DNA of 64,000 nt from Chryseobacterium joostei (GCF_003815775.1 NZ_CP033926.1:62001-126000), one strand, 5' to 3'. Positions 44,959-53,952 are shown, counted from the stretch's first letter. Notes: generated by a model from the sequence alone, not told the origin. A program made the numbers and translations.

Positions 44959-46263
44959 ATGAAAAAGATATGGCAAAAGGACGACCTGGCCACCAATATA
45001 TTAGTCAATAACTTTACAGTAGGAAAGGATCTTGACTTTGATGAACGTTTGGCAAAATATGATGTCAAAGGTTCCATGGCGCACTGCAAAATGCTTGCAG
45101 AAACCGGAATTATCTCCAACGAAGAATCAGAACAGATGCTATCTGTACTGAATGATATTTTAAATAAAATTGAAGATGGGAGTTTTGAAATTGATAAAGA
45201 TGCTGAGGATATCCATTCTCAGATAGAAGCAATCCTAATTGCAGAATTAGGAGATACAGGAAAGAAAATCCACACCGCAAGATCGAGAAATGATCAGGTT
45301 TTGTTGGATATTAAACTGTACCTATTAGATGAAATTCGTGAAATAACAGCGCTTACTGATGAGTTTTTCCAGATTTTAATTCAGTTGGCAGACCAGCATA
45401 AAAATGTTCTGCTTCCAGGATATACCCACTTGCAGATTGCTATGCCATCATCCTTTGGATTATGGTTTGGAGCTTATGCAGAAGCTCTTTTGGATGATGT
45501 GGAAATGCTGTTTTCAATAAAAAATATCATCAACAAAAACCCATTGGGATCTGCTGCAGGATATGGTTCGTCTTTCCCTATTAATCGTGAAAGTACTACC
45601 TATAACCTGGGATTTCAGTCGATGAATTATAATTCGGTATATGCCCAGATGACCCGTGGAAAGTCAGAAAAATTACTGGCGATGTCAATGGCTACCTTAG
45701 CTGGAACACTGGGGAAATTTGCCTATGATGTGTGCTTGTATTTGAATCAAAATTTTGATTTTATAAGCTTTCCAAAGGAGTTTACAACAGGAAGCAGCAT
45801 TATGCCACATAAAAAGAACCCGGATATCTTTGAACTGGTTCGTGCACGATGCAACAGAATCCAGTCCTTACCAAATGAGTTAATCCTATTGACCAACAAT
45901 CTTCCGTCAGGATATCACAGAGATGTACAATTGACCAAGGAAATTCTCTTCCCTGCAATAGATTCCCTGAAGGAATGTCTGGAGATCTTAAGCTATACTT
46001 TGCCGAATATTCAGGTAAAGGATGGTATTCTGGAGGATGAAAAGTACAAATACCTTTTCAGCGTAGAGAAGATTAATGAAGAAGTGAAAAATGGAAGTTC
46101 TTTCCGTGATGCTTATGTAAAAGTAGGACAGGAGATTGAAAACAATGAGTTTGACTTTGAGCTAGGAAACTTAGATCATACCCACCAGGGAAGTATAGGA
46201 AATCTTTGCCTGGATAAAATAGAATATCAGTTCAATAAATTGAAAAATAAATTATTGGGCTAA
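44959..46263 (+). CDS. argH: Argininosuccinate lyase
   Basis: ArgH splits argininosuccinate to arginine and fumarate, the last step. The 434 residues contain HTARSRNDQVLLD and the superfamily signature GSSIMPHKKNPD with its catalytic Ser. It is somewhat shorter than E. coli ArgH (457) but complete. It ends the cluster and is followed by a likely terminator. Confidence 0.96.
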   Translation: MKKIWQKDDLATNILVNNFTVGKDLDFDERLAKYDVKGSMAHCKMLAETGIISNEESEQMLSVLNDILNKIEDGSFEIDKDAEDIHSQIEAILIAELGDTGKKIHTARSRNDQVLLDIKLYLLDEIREITALTDEFFQILIQLADQHKNVLLPGYTHLQIAMPSSFGLWFGAYAEALLDDVEMLFSIKNIINKNPLGSAAGYGSSFPINRESTTYNLGFQSMNYNSVYAQMTRGKSEKLLAMSMATLAGTLGKFAYDVCLYLNQNFDFISFPKEFTTGSSIMPHKKNPDIFELVRARCNRIQSLPNELILLTNNLPSGYHRDVQLTKEILFPAIDSLKECLEILSYTLPNIQVKDGILEDEKYKYLFSVEKINEEVKNGSSFRDAYVKVGQEIENNEFDFELGNLDHTHQGSIGNLCLDKIEYQFNKLKNKLLG

Positions 46264-46285
46264 AACATAAACCATTAAGATAATA

Positions 46286-46342
46286 AAAGGCCTGAGTAGA
46301 CATACAATCTAAAATTACTTTTAGATCACGCCTTATTTTTTT
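46286..46342 (+). terminator. Likely terminator of the arginine cluster
   Basis: An inner stem ATCTAAAA / TTTTAGAT with loop TTAC (46307-46326) sits inside an outer AAGGC / GCCTT pair and is followed by ATTTTTTT. Confidence 0.7.
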
Positions 46343-46676
46343 ATCGTTTGTAAATCCTTAATCTTATTTATTTAGGCTGTCTTAATGGTTTTTTATTCCG
46401 CTCTTTGAATTTGATGATTGATAAATTGAACTATTAAGTGGATGAAGACTTGAAGGTAAGTTAAGAAAATCTTCTGCATACAATTTTATCAGAGATAAAA
46501 TCTTTGCGCCTTAAAGCATAAAGTTTATAATTTTCTTTTGCGTCTTTGCGTTTTTCTAATAAAATAAAAGATCAGAAAAAACTGTTGGAAAACGCAAAGC
46601 ATTTTCAAAACGCAAGAAAATCTAAGATTTTCAGCAAGTGAAATAGGAATTAATAATGAGTTTAAAATAAAAGGGA
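46343..46676. repeat. Gene-free region with inverted repeats
   Basis: The stretch holds CTTTGCGTTTT (46544-46554) and its complement AAAACGCAAAG (46589-46599), and the perfect palindrome GAAAATCT-A-AGATTTTC at 46616-46632. Words such as TTGCGTCTTTGCG recur. They resemble dispersed flavobacterial intergenic repeats. I see no gene. Confidence 0.55.
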
Positions 46677-47138
46677 TTATTCCAGATCAATCTTGAACTT
46701 GGTAGATTTTTTTACCTCATGCAAAACTATGGAACTGTGGTATTGCCCAATGTTTGGAAGATTGGAAATCACATTAACCGCAAATTCATTATAAGAGTTG
46801 ATGTCTTTTGCAATAATCTTTAACATATAATCGTACTCTCCGGAAAGACTGATGATTTCCTGTACTTCATCATGACTTCCAATATGTTTTTCAAAGGTTT
46901 CCAATACTTTCTTGGATTGTTCCTTGAGACGAACGTTACAGTAGACTACAATATTTAAACCCAGTTTTTCACGGTTTAAGAGGCCAACATACTTTTCAAT
47001 GATCCCGTGCTTCTCCAATTGTTTGATTCTTTCATACGTTGGAGTAAAGGTAAGACCAATCTTTTCTGAAATTTCCTTAACAGATAAAGTGGAGTCTTCC
47101 TGTATAATGCTGAGAATCATTTTGTCTTTTAAATCCAT
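46677..47138 (-). CDS. Lrp/AsnC-family transcriptional regulator
   Basis: A 153-residue protein with an N-terminal winged helix-turn-helix (STLSVKEISEKIGLTFTPTYERIKQLEKHGII) and a C-terminal RAM ligand domain (EVQEIISLSGEYDYMLKIIA). These octameric feast/famine regulators respond to amino acids. It is placed between argH and the pyrimidine operon and divergent from the latter, so arginine or carbamoyl-phosphate genes are plausible targets. A minus-strand TATTTTTG (47166 to 47159) is a promoter candidate. Confidence 0.93.
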   Translation of the reverse strand: MDLKDKMILSIIQEDSTLSVKEISEKIGLTFTPTYERIKQLEKHGIIEKYVGLLNREKLGLNIVVYCNVRLKEQSKKVLETFEKHIGSHDEVQEIISLSGEYDYMLKIIAKDINSYNEFAVNVISNLPNIGQYHSSIVLHEVKKSTKFKIDLE

Positions 47139-47224
47139 AAAACTAATTTGAGTTTTAACAAAAATATCACTTTTAAATGAGAATAAGAAAATACCAAAGG
47201 TTTTAATTTATTTGAAACTTTGAT

Positions 47225-47255
47225 TTTGTAGGTTCATAAAATTTCTGTATCTTTG
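47225..47255 (+). promoter_or_regulatory. Promoter of the pyrB-carA-carB operon
   Basis: TTTG at 47225-47228 and TATCTTTG at 47248-47255 are 19 bases apart, a full match to the Bacteroidota -33/-7 consensus and the best promoter in the window. Transcription should start near 47260, almost at the leader-peptide ATG (47262). Confidence 0.85.
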
Positions 47256-47261
47256 CACCTA

Positions 47262-47333
47262 ATGAATAAAAAAGCATTTATATCATTAGATTTACCGGGC
47301 GAAAGCGCCCTTTACGATATTTATTGTTATTAG
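47262..47333 (+). CDS. Putative leader peptide of the pyrB attenuator
   Basis: A 23-codon ORF (MNKKAFISLDLPGESALYDI then YCY, stop TAG) begins 6 bases after the promoter -7 element and ends exactly where the terminator stem starts: the TAG at 47331-47333 shares two bases with it. No amino acid is enriched, so it does not look like an amino-acid attenuator. Its role would be to let a ribosome that keeps pace with RNA polymerase block terminator folding, as pyrL does in E. coli. The start is nearly leaderless. It is too short to be recognised by homology. Confidence 0.65.
   Translation: MNKKAFISLDLPGESALYDIYCY
47297..47310 (+). promoter_or_regulatory. Candidate transcription pause hairpin in the pyrB leader
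   Basis: GGGCG-AAAG-CGCCC is a five-pair all-GC stem in otherwise AT-rich DNA. The next 21 bases (47311-47331) contain 13 T, giving a U-rich transcript where polymerase would slow when UTP is scarce. This order matches the E. coli pyrBI leader. Confidence 0.65.
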
Positions 47334-47359
47334 CGAAGATTGTTGTCTTCGCTTTTTTT
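47332..47359 (+). terminator. Attenuator terminator upstream of pyrB
   Basis: Stem AGCGAAGA / TCTTCGCT with loop TTGTTG (47340-47345) is followed by seven T (47353-47359). It stands between the promoter and pyrB, 19 bases before the pyrB ATG, so transcription must pass it to express the operon. Confidence 0.85.
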
Positions 47360-47378
47360 ATGCCCAAAAATTAGAATT

Positions 47379-48269
47379 ATGTTTACGATTACAGAACTAA
47401 GTACCGAGAGAATCAACAGTATACTGACAGAAGCACTAGCTTTTGCAAACGGGAAAACTGCTAAAATTGAAGGAGAAGTTTTTTGCTCAAACCTTTTCTT
47501 CGAAGACAGTACAAGAACAAAGACAAGCTTTGATATTGCAGAAAGAAAACTGGGACTTCAGGTTGTTCCATTTGATGCTTCGCACAGTTCTGTAAATAAA
47601 GGAGAAAGTCTTTATGATACCGTGAAGACCATTGAAAGCCTGGGAGTAAATTTGGTTGTCATCCGTGATAAAAAGGACAGATACTTCGAGGAATTAAAGA
47701 ATATTAAGATTCCTGTGATCAATGGAGGAGACGGAACTGGAAATCATCCATCGCAATGTATGCTGGATTTGATGACGATCTATCAGGAGTTTGGAAAATT
47801 TGAGGGGTTAAAAGTAGGAATTGTAGGAGATGTAAAACACAGTCGTGTAGCCAATTCAAACGCTGAGGCCTTAAGAAGATTAGGAGCTAAGGTATACTTC
47901 TCGGGACCGGAACACTGGTTTGATGAGGGAGCTTTAATCAACGGAACTTACCTTGCGCTTGATGAGCTTATTGCTGAAGTAGATGTTCTGATGCTATTAA
48001 GAATCCAACATGAGAGACATGATGCGGCAATGAGTTTTACTGCATCTGAATATCATAAAAGATACGGCTTGACTAAAGAAAGAGAGCAGGCGATGAAGAA
48101 ACAAGCAATCATCATGCACCCGGCGCCTATCAACAGAGGGGTAGAAATAGATTCTGATCTGGTGGAATGTGAACGTTCAAGAGTTTTCAAGCAAATGGAA
48201 AACGGAGTCTTTGCAAGAATGGCAATCTTGAAAGAAGCGTTAGAAGAAAAAGGGTTTACGTTTAAGTAA
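47379..48269 (+). CDS. pyrB: Aspartate carbamoyltransferase catalytic subunit
   Basis: PyrB joins carbamoyl phosphate and aspartate in pyrimidine synthesis. From MFTITELS the protein has 296 residues. The phosphate loop is [13 protein letters not shown] (Lys in place of the usual second Arg), with [17 protein letters not shown] and [10 protein letters not shown] as later motifs. An in-frame extension to 47340 would translate through the attenuator and is rejected. No pyrI regulatory subunit follows; carA starts after 167 bases. Confidence 0.95.
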   Translation: MFTITELSTERINSILTEALAFANGKTAKIEGEVFCSNLFFEDSTRTKTSFDIAERKLGLQVVPFDASHSSVNKGESLYDTVKTIESLGVNLVVIRDKKDRYFEELKNIKIPVINGGDGTGNHPSQCMLDLMTIYQEFGKFEGLKVGIVGDVKHSRVANSNAEALRRLGAKVYFSGPEHWFDEGALINGTYLALDELIAEVDVLMLLRIQHERHDAAMSFTASEYHKRYGLTKEREQAMKKQAIIMHPAPINRGVEIDSDLVECERSRVFKQMENGVFARMAILKEALEEKGFTFK

Positions 48270-48315
48270 ATTGTAAAAAGTATAGTGTAAAAAGTACAAG
48301 ATACAAATCGGGGCG

Positions 48316-48413
48316 AAGTACATTGTACATCCGACATTATAAAAAAAAGAATAGTAAAAGTACAGCAGGCAGGTAAGATACATTTTACAGCTGACATTGT
48401 ACAAAAAGAAAAT
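48316..48413 (+). repeat. Imperfect 60-base direct repeat between pyrB and carA
   Basis: Two copies of a unit of about 40 bases, exact spacing 60 bases, start near 48316 and 48376 (for example CATTGTACATCCGACATTAT at 48321 against CATTTTACAGCTGACATTGT at 48381). The 48270-48436 gap has no other feature. Confidence 0.65.
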
Positions 48414-48436
48414 AATAGAAAATCTAATTTTTAAAA

Positions 48437-49510
48437 ATGAAGAAAAAATTAATACTGGAGTCCGGTGAAGTGTTTCATGGAGAAGGTTTCGGCGCAGAAT
48501 TGGAAACTGCAGGAGAAGTAGTTTTCAATACCGGAATGACAGGGTATCAGGAATTGATTTCTGACCCATCGTATTGTGGTCAGATAGTTTGTATGACCTA
48601 TCCGCTTATCGGAAATTATGGTATTAACCGTGATGATTATGAAAGTATCGAGCCGGCAATCAAGGGGCTTATCGTAAAAGAACTTTGCGATCTTCCTTCC
48701 AATTTCCGTACTCAGATTACTTTAGATGAATTATTTAAAAAGAAAAACCTTTCAGGAATTTCAGGAATTGATACAAGAAGACTGACAAGAATTCTTCGTA
48801 ACTCTGGAGTAGTAAAAGGAAAAATTGTAAACGCTGATGCTGATGAAACTGCAGTAGCTTCTGAGCTGAAGTCTACAAGTTTCCCAACCAATCAGGTAGA
48901 GGAGGTTTCTACAAAAACTCCTTATGCAAACCCAAACAGAGGTTTCAAGGTAGTATTGGTAGACTTCGGTGCAAAACTGGGAATCATCAGAGAATTATCA
49001 CAAAGAAACTGTGATATCATTGTAGTGTCTCATGATACAACAGCAGAAGAAATCCTATTGATGAATCCAGACGGGATCATGCTTTCAAACGGTCCTGGAG
49101 ATCCGGAAGATGTACCACATGCTTTAGATATGATCAGAGGCTTACTAGGAAAAGTTCCAATTTTTGGAATCTGCTTAGGACACCAATTGATCGGTCTTGC
49201 TTGCGGTGCAAAAACTTTCAAATTGAAATTCGGACACAGAGGAGGAAACCACCCGGTATTGGATCTGGAGAAAAATACAGTAGCAATAACTTCTCAAAAC
49301 CACGGTTATGCGGTAGATCAGGAAAGCTTAAAAGGAACAGACCTTATCGAAACGCACATCGCGCTGAACGACAGAACAAACGAAGGTCTAAAACATAAGA
49401 TTCATCCTTGCTTCTCTGTTCAGTATCACCCTGAAGCTAGCCCAGGTCCAGAGGACGCAAACTACCTGTTTGATGAATTTATTCAAATGATGGAAGACTT
49501 TAAAAAGTAA
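48437..49510 (+). CDS. carA: Carbamoyl-phosphate synthase small (glutaminase) subunit
   Basis: CarA hydrolyses glutamine and feeds ammonia to CarB. The 357 residues have the N-terminal CPSase small-chain domain (NTGMTGYQELISDPSY) and a class I amidotransferase domain with nucleophile Cys in FGICLGHQLIGLA and the His-Glu pair in YHPEASPGP. It is separated from its partner carB by a four-helix-bundle gene, an unusual interruption. Confidence 0.97.
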   Translation: MKKKLILESGEVFHGEGFGAELETAGEVVFNTGMTGYQELISDPSYCGQIVCMTYPLIGNYGINRDDYESIEPAIKGLIVKELCDLPSNFRTQITLDELFKKKNLSGISGIDTRRLTRILRNSGVVKGKIVNADADETAVASELKSTSFPTNQVEEVSTKTPYANPNRGFKVVLVDFGAKLGIIRELSQRNCDIIVVSHDTTAEEILLMNPDGIMLSNGPGDPEDVPHALDMIRGLLGKVPIFGICLGHQLIGLACGAKTFKLKFGHRGGNHPVLDLEKNTVAITSQNHGYAVDQESLKGTDLIETHIALNDRTNEGLKHKIHPCFSVQYHPEASPGPEDANYLFDEFIQMMEDFKK

Positions 49511-49518
49511 GAAAGACT

Positions 49519-49951
49519 TCAGATATTAGACATCAGATAACAGACTCTATCATGCATAACTTTGAGAAATTAGTTTTTTGGCAAAAATCGATTGAACTTG
49601 CAAAACAGGTTTATATCATTTGTTTAGAATTACCCAAAGATGAAAAGTTTGGTTTGATTTCTCAAATTAAAAGATCTGCAATCTCCATTCCTTCAAATAT
49701 AGCGGAAGGCGCAGGAAGAAATAATGATACAGAATTTTATCATTTTCTTGGTATTGCAAATGCTTCCTCTTTTGAGTTGCAGACCCAGTTAATTTTAACT
49801 AGAGAATTAAATTTACTTGATGTAGAAAAAGTTAACAGTTTAATATCAAACCTGAATGAAATTCAAAGAATGATTTATACATTCAAATCTAATTTAAAAA
49901 AGTAAAACATCCTGTTGGATGTCTGAAATCTGACATCTAACATCTTGTATC
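49519..49951. mobile_element. Putative mobile cassette: four-helix-bundle gene flanked by inverted heptad-repeat arrays
   Basis: The left array (49521-49545, heptads AGATATT, AGACATC, AGATAAC, AGAC) and the right array (49921-49945, TCTGAAA, TCTGACA, TCTAACA, TCT) are inverted copies, 20 of 25 positions matching. They bracket a complete ORF at 49552-49905 that interrupts the normally adjacent carA and carB. A small hairpin CATCC-TGTT-GGATG lies at 49908-49921. No transposase is encoded. Confidence 0.55.
49552..49905 (+). CDS. Four-helix-bundle protein (23S rRNA intervening-sequence/S23 family)
   Basis: A 117-residue protein of the TIGR02436/PF05635 type, beginning FEKLVFWQKSIELAKQVY, with SQIKRSAISIPSNIAEGAGR and FYHFLGIANASSFELQTQL, all diagnostic. 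Members form pentameric barrels of helical bundles; they occur inside 23S rRNA intervening sequences, as accessory proteins (Avd) of diversity-generating retroelements, and as scattered orphans whose function is unknown. No reverse transcriptase or rRNA is near. It is in line with carA and carB (41 and 59 base gaps) and must be cotranscribed. Confidence 0.92.
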   Translation: MHNFEKLVFWQKSIELAKQVYIICLELPKDEKFGLISQIKRSAISIPSNIAEGAGRNNDTEFYHFLGIANASSFELQTQLILTRELNLLDVEKVNSLISNLNEIQRMIYTFKSNLKK

Positions 49952-49964
49952 TAAAAAAAGAAAA

Positions 49965-52900
49965 ATGGCAAAACGTACAGATATAAAAACAATTTTAGTA
50001 ATCGGTTCAGGACCTATCATTATTGGTCAGGCAGCTGAATTTGATTACGCAGGAACGCAGGCTTGTCTGTCTTTAAAGGAAGAAGGCTACAAGGTAATTT
50101 TGATCAATTCAAACCCTGCAACAATCATGACGGATGTGGAAATCGCTGATAAAGTATACATCGAGCCGATTTCATTACAGTTTGTAAGCCACATCATCAG
50201 AAAAGAGCGTCCGGATGCATTATTACCAACACTTGGAGGTCAGACTGGTCTGAACATGGCGGTTGAGTTGGAAAAATCAGGAATTCTTGAAGAATGTAAA
50301 GTGGAGGTATTAGGAACCAAGCTTTCCGCAATCAACAGAGCAGAAGACAGAGACCTTTTCCGTGAACTGATGAGAGAATTGAACGAACCGGTTCCTGAGT
50401 CTGATATTGTAAACACAGTAGAAGGAGCTATTGCCTTTGCTGATGAGATTGGTTATCCTGTAATTGTTCGTCCTGCCTTTACAATGGGAGGTACCGGAGG
50501 TGGTATTGCTTCTACAGAGGCAGAATTAAAGGAAATTGCTGAACTTGGTTTGAAATACAGCCCTGTTACACAATGTCTTATTGAAAAATCAATCGCAGGT
50601 TTCAAGGAAATTGAATACGAAGTAATGCGTGATGCAAATGACAATGCGATTGTGGTTTGTAACATGGAAAATATAGATCCTGTAGGAGTTCACACAGGAG
50701 ACTCAATTGTAGTGGCACCCTCTCAGACACTTTCAGACAGAGAGTATCAGTTACTGAGAAATGCTTCTCTTAAAATTATCAGAGCCCTTGGAATTGAGGG
50801 TGGATGTAACGTACAGTTGGCTTTAGATCCACACTCTTTCGAATATTATATCATTGAGGTGAATCCAAGAGTTTCCCGTTCATCAGCGCTGGCGAGTAAA
50901 GCAACAGGGTATCCGATTGCAAAGATCGCTGCAAAAATTGCGGTAGGATTAACACTGGATGAAATCATGAACCCGGTAACAGGAAAAACATACGCATGTT
51001 TCGAACCTGCTCTGGATTATGTGGTAACTAAGTTCCCAAGATTCCCATTTGATAAATTCGAAACTGCGGACAGAAGACTTTCTACCCAAATGAAAGCAAC
51101 GGGTGAAGTAATGGCAATTGGAAGAAACTTTGAAGAGTCTTTACAAAAAGCAATCCGTTCTTTAGAAACAGGAATCAAGCACTTAGGATTAAAAACAAAA
51201 CAAGCTCAGGCACTTACTGCTGAAGAAATCGAAAGAAGAATCAGAGTTTGTGATGATGAGAGATTATTCATCATTGGCGATGCCTTAAGAAGAGGTTACG
51301 ACTGGGAACAGATTGTAGAATGGAGTAAAATTGATAAATTCTTCATCTGGAAACTGAAAAAACTAGTTGACTTCGAAAAAGTAATTGCTGAAAATAAATT
51401 TGATAAAGAAACGCTGATCCAAGCTAAAAAGTTAGGATTTGCAGATATCAACATTGCTGTTCTTTGGGATGTAAAAGAACGTGAAATTTTCAACTTCAGA
51501 AAAGAAAACGGAGTGATGCCGGTTTACAAAATGGTAGACACTTGTGCTGCTGAATTTGAAAGTGAAACACCATACTTCTACGGAACATACGAGGAAGAAA
51601 ACGAAAGTGTAGTTTCAGATAAAGAAAAAATCATTGTACTAGGTTCAGGGCCAATCAGAATCGGACAAGGAGTTGAATTTGACTACGCAACAGTTCATTC
51701 AGTTTGGGCAATCAAAGAAATGGGGTACGAAGCAATCATCATCAATAACAACCCTGAAACGGTTTCCACAGACTTCTCAATCTCAGATAAACTATACTTC
51801 GAGCCTCTTACAGAAGAAGATGTAATGAATATCATCGATCTTGAAAAGCCAAAAGGAGTGGTGGTTCAGTTTGGAGGACAAACTGCAATTAACCTTGCAG
51901 ATAAATTGGCTTCTCACGGAGTACAGATTCTGGGAACTTCTCTGGAAGACCTTGACAGAGCTGAAAACAGAGATAAATTTGAAAAAGCCCTGCAGGAGAT
52001 GGGAATTCCTCAGCCAAAAGGAAGAACATCCACTTCTAAGGAAGAAGCTATAAAAATTGCCAACGAAATTGGTTATCCCGTATTGGTTCGTCCAAGCTAC
52101 GTTCTTGGAGGTAGAGCAATGGAAATTGTATACGCAGAAGCAGAACTGGCTCACTATATGGAGAATGCAGTAGATGCAAGTCCTGAACACCCTGTTTTGG
52201 TTGACAAATACATGGTAGGAAAGGAAATTGAAGTAGATGCAATCTGCGACGGTGAAACAGTGGTAATCCCTGGGATTATGGAGCATATCGAAAGAGCGGG
52301 AGTTCACTCCGGAGACTCTATCGCAGTATATCCGCCACAGAATATTTCACAAAGCGAAATTGATACTTTAGTAGATTATACAAGAAGACTGGCAAAAGGC
52401 CTTAAGGTTATTGGATTGATGAACATTCAATACGTACTTTTTGAAGGAAACGTATATGTAATCGAAGTGAACCCACGTTCTTCAAGAACAGTTCCTTTCT
52501 TATCCAAAATTACAGAGGTTCCAATGGCTAACCTTGCTACAAAAGCAATCTTAGGTCAGAAACTTGCAGATCTAGGCTATAAAGACGGGTTAGTACCAAA
52601 CAAAGAGGGTGTTTTTGTAAAAGTACCGGTATTCTCTTTCTCAAAACTAACAAAAGTTGATATCTCTTTAGGACCAGAAATGAAGTCTACAGGAGAAGTT
52701 ATGGGGAAAGATACAACCCTTGAAAAAGCGCTTTACAAAGGTCTTGTAGCAGCAGGAAGAAAAGTTCCTATGCACGGATCTATCCTTTTCACAGTGGCAG
52801 ATAAGCATAAAGAAGAAGCGGCTGACTTAGCAGCAAGATTCCATGAAGTAGGATTCAGAATCTGGGCTACAGAAGGAACAGCGAAATTCTTTGGAGAAAA

Positions 52901-53147
52901 AGGAATCCCTTGCAAAATCGGATACAAAATAGGAGAAGAAAGTGTAAACCTTATCGATCTGATCCAGAAAGGAAAAGTTCAGTATGTTGTGAATACCACT
53001 ACAAAGGGGAAGCAAGCTGAAAGAGACGGATTCCAGATCAGAAGAATGAGTGTTGAAAACGGTGTTCCTTGTCTAACGTCAATGGATACTGTAGAAGCAA
53101 TCTTAAAAGTAATTGAAAGCATGAGCTTCAAAATGGAGACGATGTAA
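49965..53147 (+). CDS. carB: Carbamoyl-phosphate synthase large subunit
   Basis: CarB makes carbamoyl phosphate from bicarbonate, ammonia and two ATP for both arginine and pyrimidine routes. The 1060 residues contain two homologous ATP-grasp halves, each opening with the same motif ([20 protein letters not shown] and [19 protein letters not shown]), and a C-terminal allosteric MGS-like domain (from about residue 930). It is the last gene of the operon and has a strong terminator 27 bases later. Confidence 0.97.
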   Translation: MAKRTDIKTILVIGSGPIIIGQAAEFDYAGTQACLSLKEEGYKVILINSNPATIMTDVEIADKVYIEPISLQFVSHIIRKERPDALLPTLGGQTGLNMAVELEKSGILEECKVEVLGTKLSAINRAEDRDLFRELMRELNEPVPESDIVNTVEGAIAFADEIGYPVIVRPAFTMGGTGGGIASTEAELKEIAELGLKYSPVTQCLIEKSIAGFKEIEYEVMRDANDNAIVVCNMENIDPVGVHTGDSIVVAPSQTLSDREYQLLRNASLKIIRALGIEGGCNVQLALDPHSFEYYIIEVNPRVSRSSALASKATGYPIAKIAAKIAVGLTLDEIMNPVTGKTYACFEPALDYVVTKFPRFPFDKFETADRRLSTQMKATGEVMAIGRNFEESLQKAIRSLETGIKHLGLKTKQAQALTAEEIERRIRVCDDERLFIIGDALRRGYDWEQIVEWSKIDKFFIWKLKKLVDFEKVIAENKFDKETLIQAKKLGFADINIAVLWDVKEREIFNFRKENGVMPVYKMVDTCAAEFESETPYFYGTYEEENESVVSDKEKIIVLGSGPIRIGQGVEFDYATVHSVWAIKEMGYEAIIINNNPETVSTDFSISDKLYFEPLTEEDVMNIIDLEKPKGVVVQFGGQTAINLADKLASHGVQILGTSLEDLDRAENRDKFEKALQEMGIPQPKGRTSTSKEEAIKIANEIGYPVLVRPSYVLGGRAMEIVYAEAELAHYMENAVDASPEHPVLVDKYMVGKEIEVDAICDGETVVIPGIMEHIERAGVHSGDSIAVYPPQNISQSEIDTLVDYTRRLAKGLKVIGLMNIQYVLFEGNVYVIEVNPRSSRTVPFLSKITEVPMANLATKAILGQKLADLGYKDGLVPNKEGVFVKVPVFSFSKLTKVDISLGPEMKSTGEVMGKDTTLEKALYKGLVAAGRKVPMHGSILFTVADKHKEEAADLAARFHEVGFRIWATEGTAKFFGEKGIPCKIGYKIGEESVNLIDLIQKGKVQYVVNTTTKGKQAERDGFQIRRMSVENGVPCLTSMDTVEAILKVIESMSFKMETM

Positions 53148-53171
53148 TTTCGAATACAAAATAAATAGTAT

Positions 53172-53202
53172 AAGCCCCGTAAGTTTTCTTGCGGGGTTTT
53201 TT
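53172..53202 (+). terminator. Intrinsic terminator of the pyrB-carA-carB operon
   Basis: Stem CCCCGTAAG / CTTGCGGGG (one G-T pair, loop TTTT) is followed by six T. Confidence 0.92.
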
Positions 53203-53268
53203 ATCAATTAATCCGGGAAAACAAAGAATTGTGTTTACTTTTGCAAAAGCCATTTAAACTTCAATACA

Positions 53269-53454
53269 ATGAGGATAAAGTCAATTACTATAGGATTTTT
53301 AAGTTTTATTTTCATAATAGAACTTGCAGAATGTTCTTGACTAACTGATTTTTATATTTAAAACCTGACTGGCTCTAAAAAATTAATAAAGATCAATTAC
53401 AGTTATCCCATCTCAAAAGCAATTTATAATGAATCCGTCAGCTTTGGATTTTAA
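53269..53454 (+). pseudogene. Possible decayed small lipoprotein gene
   Basis: A frame of 62 codons starts MRIKSITIGFLSFIFIIELA followed by ECS and a TGA. That beginning looks like a lipoprotein signal peptide with a lipobox. The same frame continues after two stops (53338-53340 and 53359-53361) with a further 30 open codons. A TACTTTTG promoter-like element lies at 53236-53243. Either this is a relic or a chance resemblance; there is no homologue I can name. Confidence 0.35.
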
Positions 53455-53473
53455 AATTAATTAGGCGTTTAAT

Positions 53474-53932
53474 ATGAATTCTTATTTAAAAATAAAACAG
53501 ACTTTTCTAAAAAGCGTAATAGCGTTCATTCTTATTGCTTGTTTTCAGGCAAAAGCTCAAAAATCCCAGTTTAACATTGTAGGAAGCTGGGAATCCATTG
53601 ATTACTGGAAGAGTAAAGGCAAAGCAGGCTTTACAAAAGATGGATATGTATCCATTACAATTAATGGGGAAGAGATTGACGGCAAGAATTTTATCATCCA
53701 CGGAGGTCCTAATAATGGACAGAAAGGAGAACTGAAATATAAAATTGATATAGATAAAACGCCAATTGAGATTGATTTTATTGCATTAAAAGATAATCAG
53801 GAAAAAGGAAGACTGTTAGGAATTATCGTTCCGGTTAACGATTCAAAATTCCTTATGCTGATAAACATGAATGGGAAACGGCCTGATAGTATAGATCATG
53901 ATGAAACAATGACACTAACAAAGATTGAATAA
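53474..53932 (+). CDS. Small exported protein of unknown function, lipocalin-like
   Basis: A 152-residue protein with a long signal peptide (cleavage near QAKAQ, residue 29). The mature start FNIVGSWESIDYW and the regular short strands after it resemble the 'GxW' beginning of lipocalin-like small beta-barrels found in many Bacteroidota secreted proteins. No binding residues can be picked out. It has its own terminator and no obvious partner. Confidence 0.7.
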   Translation: MNSYLKIKQTFLKSVIAFILIACFQAKAQKSQFNIVGSWESIDYWKSKGKAGFTKDGYVSITINGEEIDGKNFIIHGGPNNGQKGELKYKIDIDKTPIEIDFIALKDNQEKGRLLGIIVPVNDSKFLMLINMNGKRPDSIDHDETMTLTKIE

Positions 53933-53952
53933 AATTGATCTGAAAATAATTT

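Noticed and set aside
46264..46676. Small RNA or extra gene in the 413-base gap after argH
   Set aside because: Only a terminator and dispersed inverted repeats are seen; no promoter-plus-terminator pair or ORF supports a gene.
47340..47378. Upstream in-frame extension of pyrB
   Set aside because: It would begin with TTG inside the terminator loop, and the added residues have no match to PyrB; the ATG at 47379 gives the normal N-terminus.
49552..49905. Diversity-generating retroelement accessory (Avd) gene
   Set aside because: The family fits, but there is no reverse transcriptase, template repeat or variable repeat in the window.
51792..52307. 171-codon minus-strand ORF inside carB
   Set aside because: Antisense frame of a highly conserved gene; Phe/Ser/Cys-rich composition is typical of an antisense shadow.
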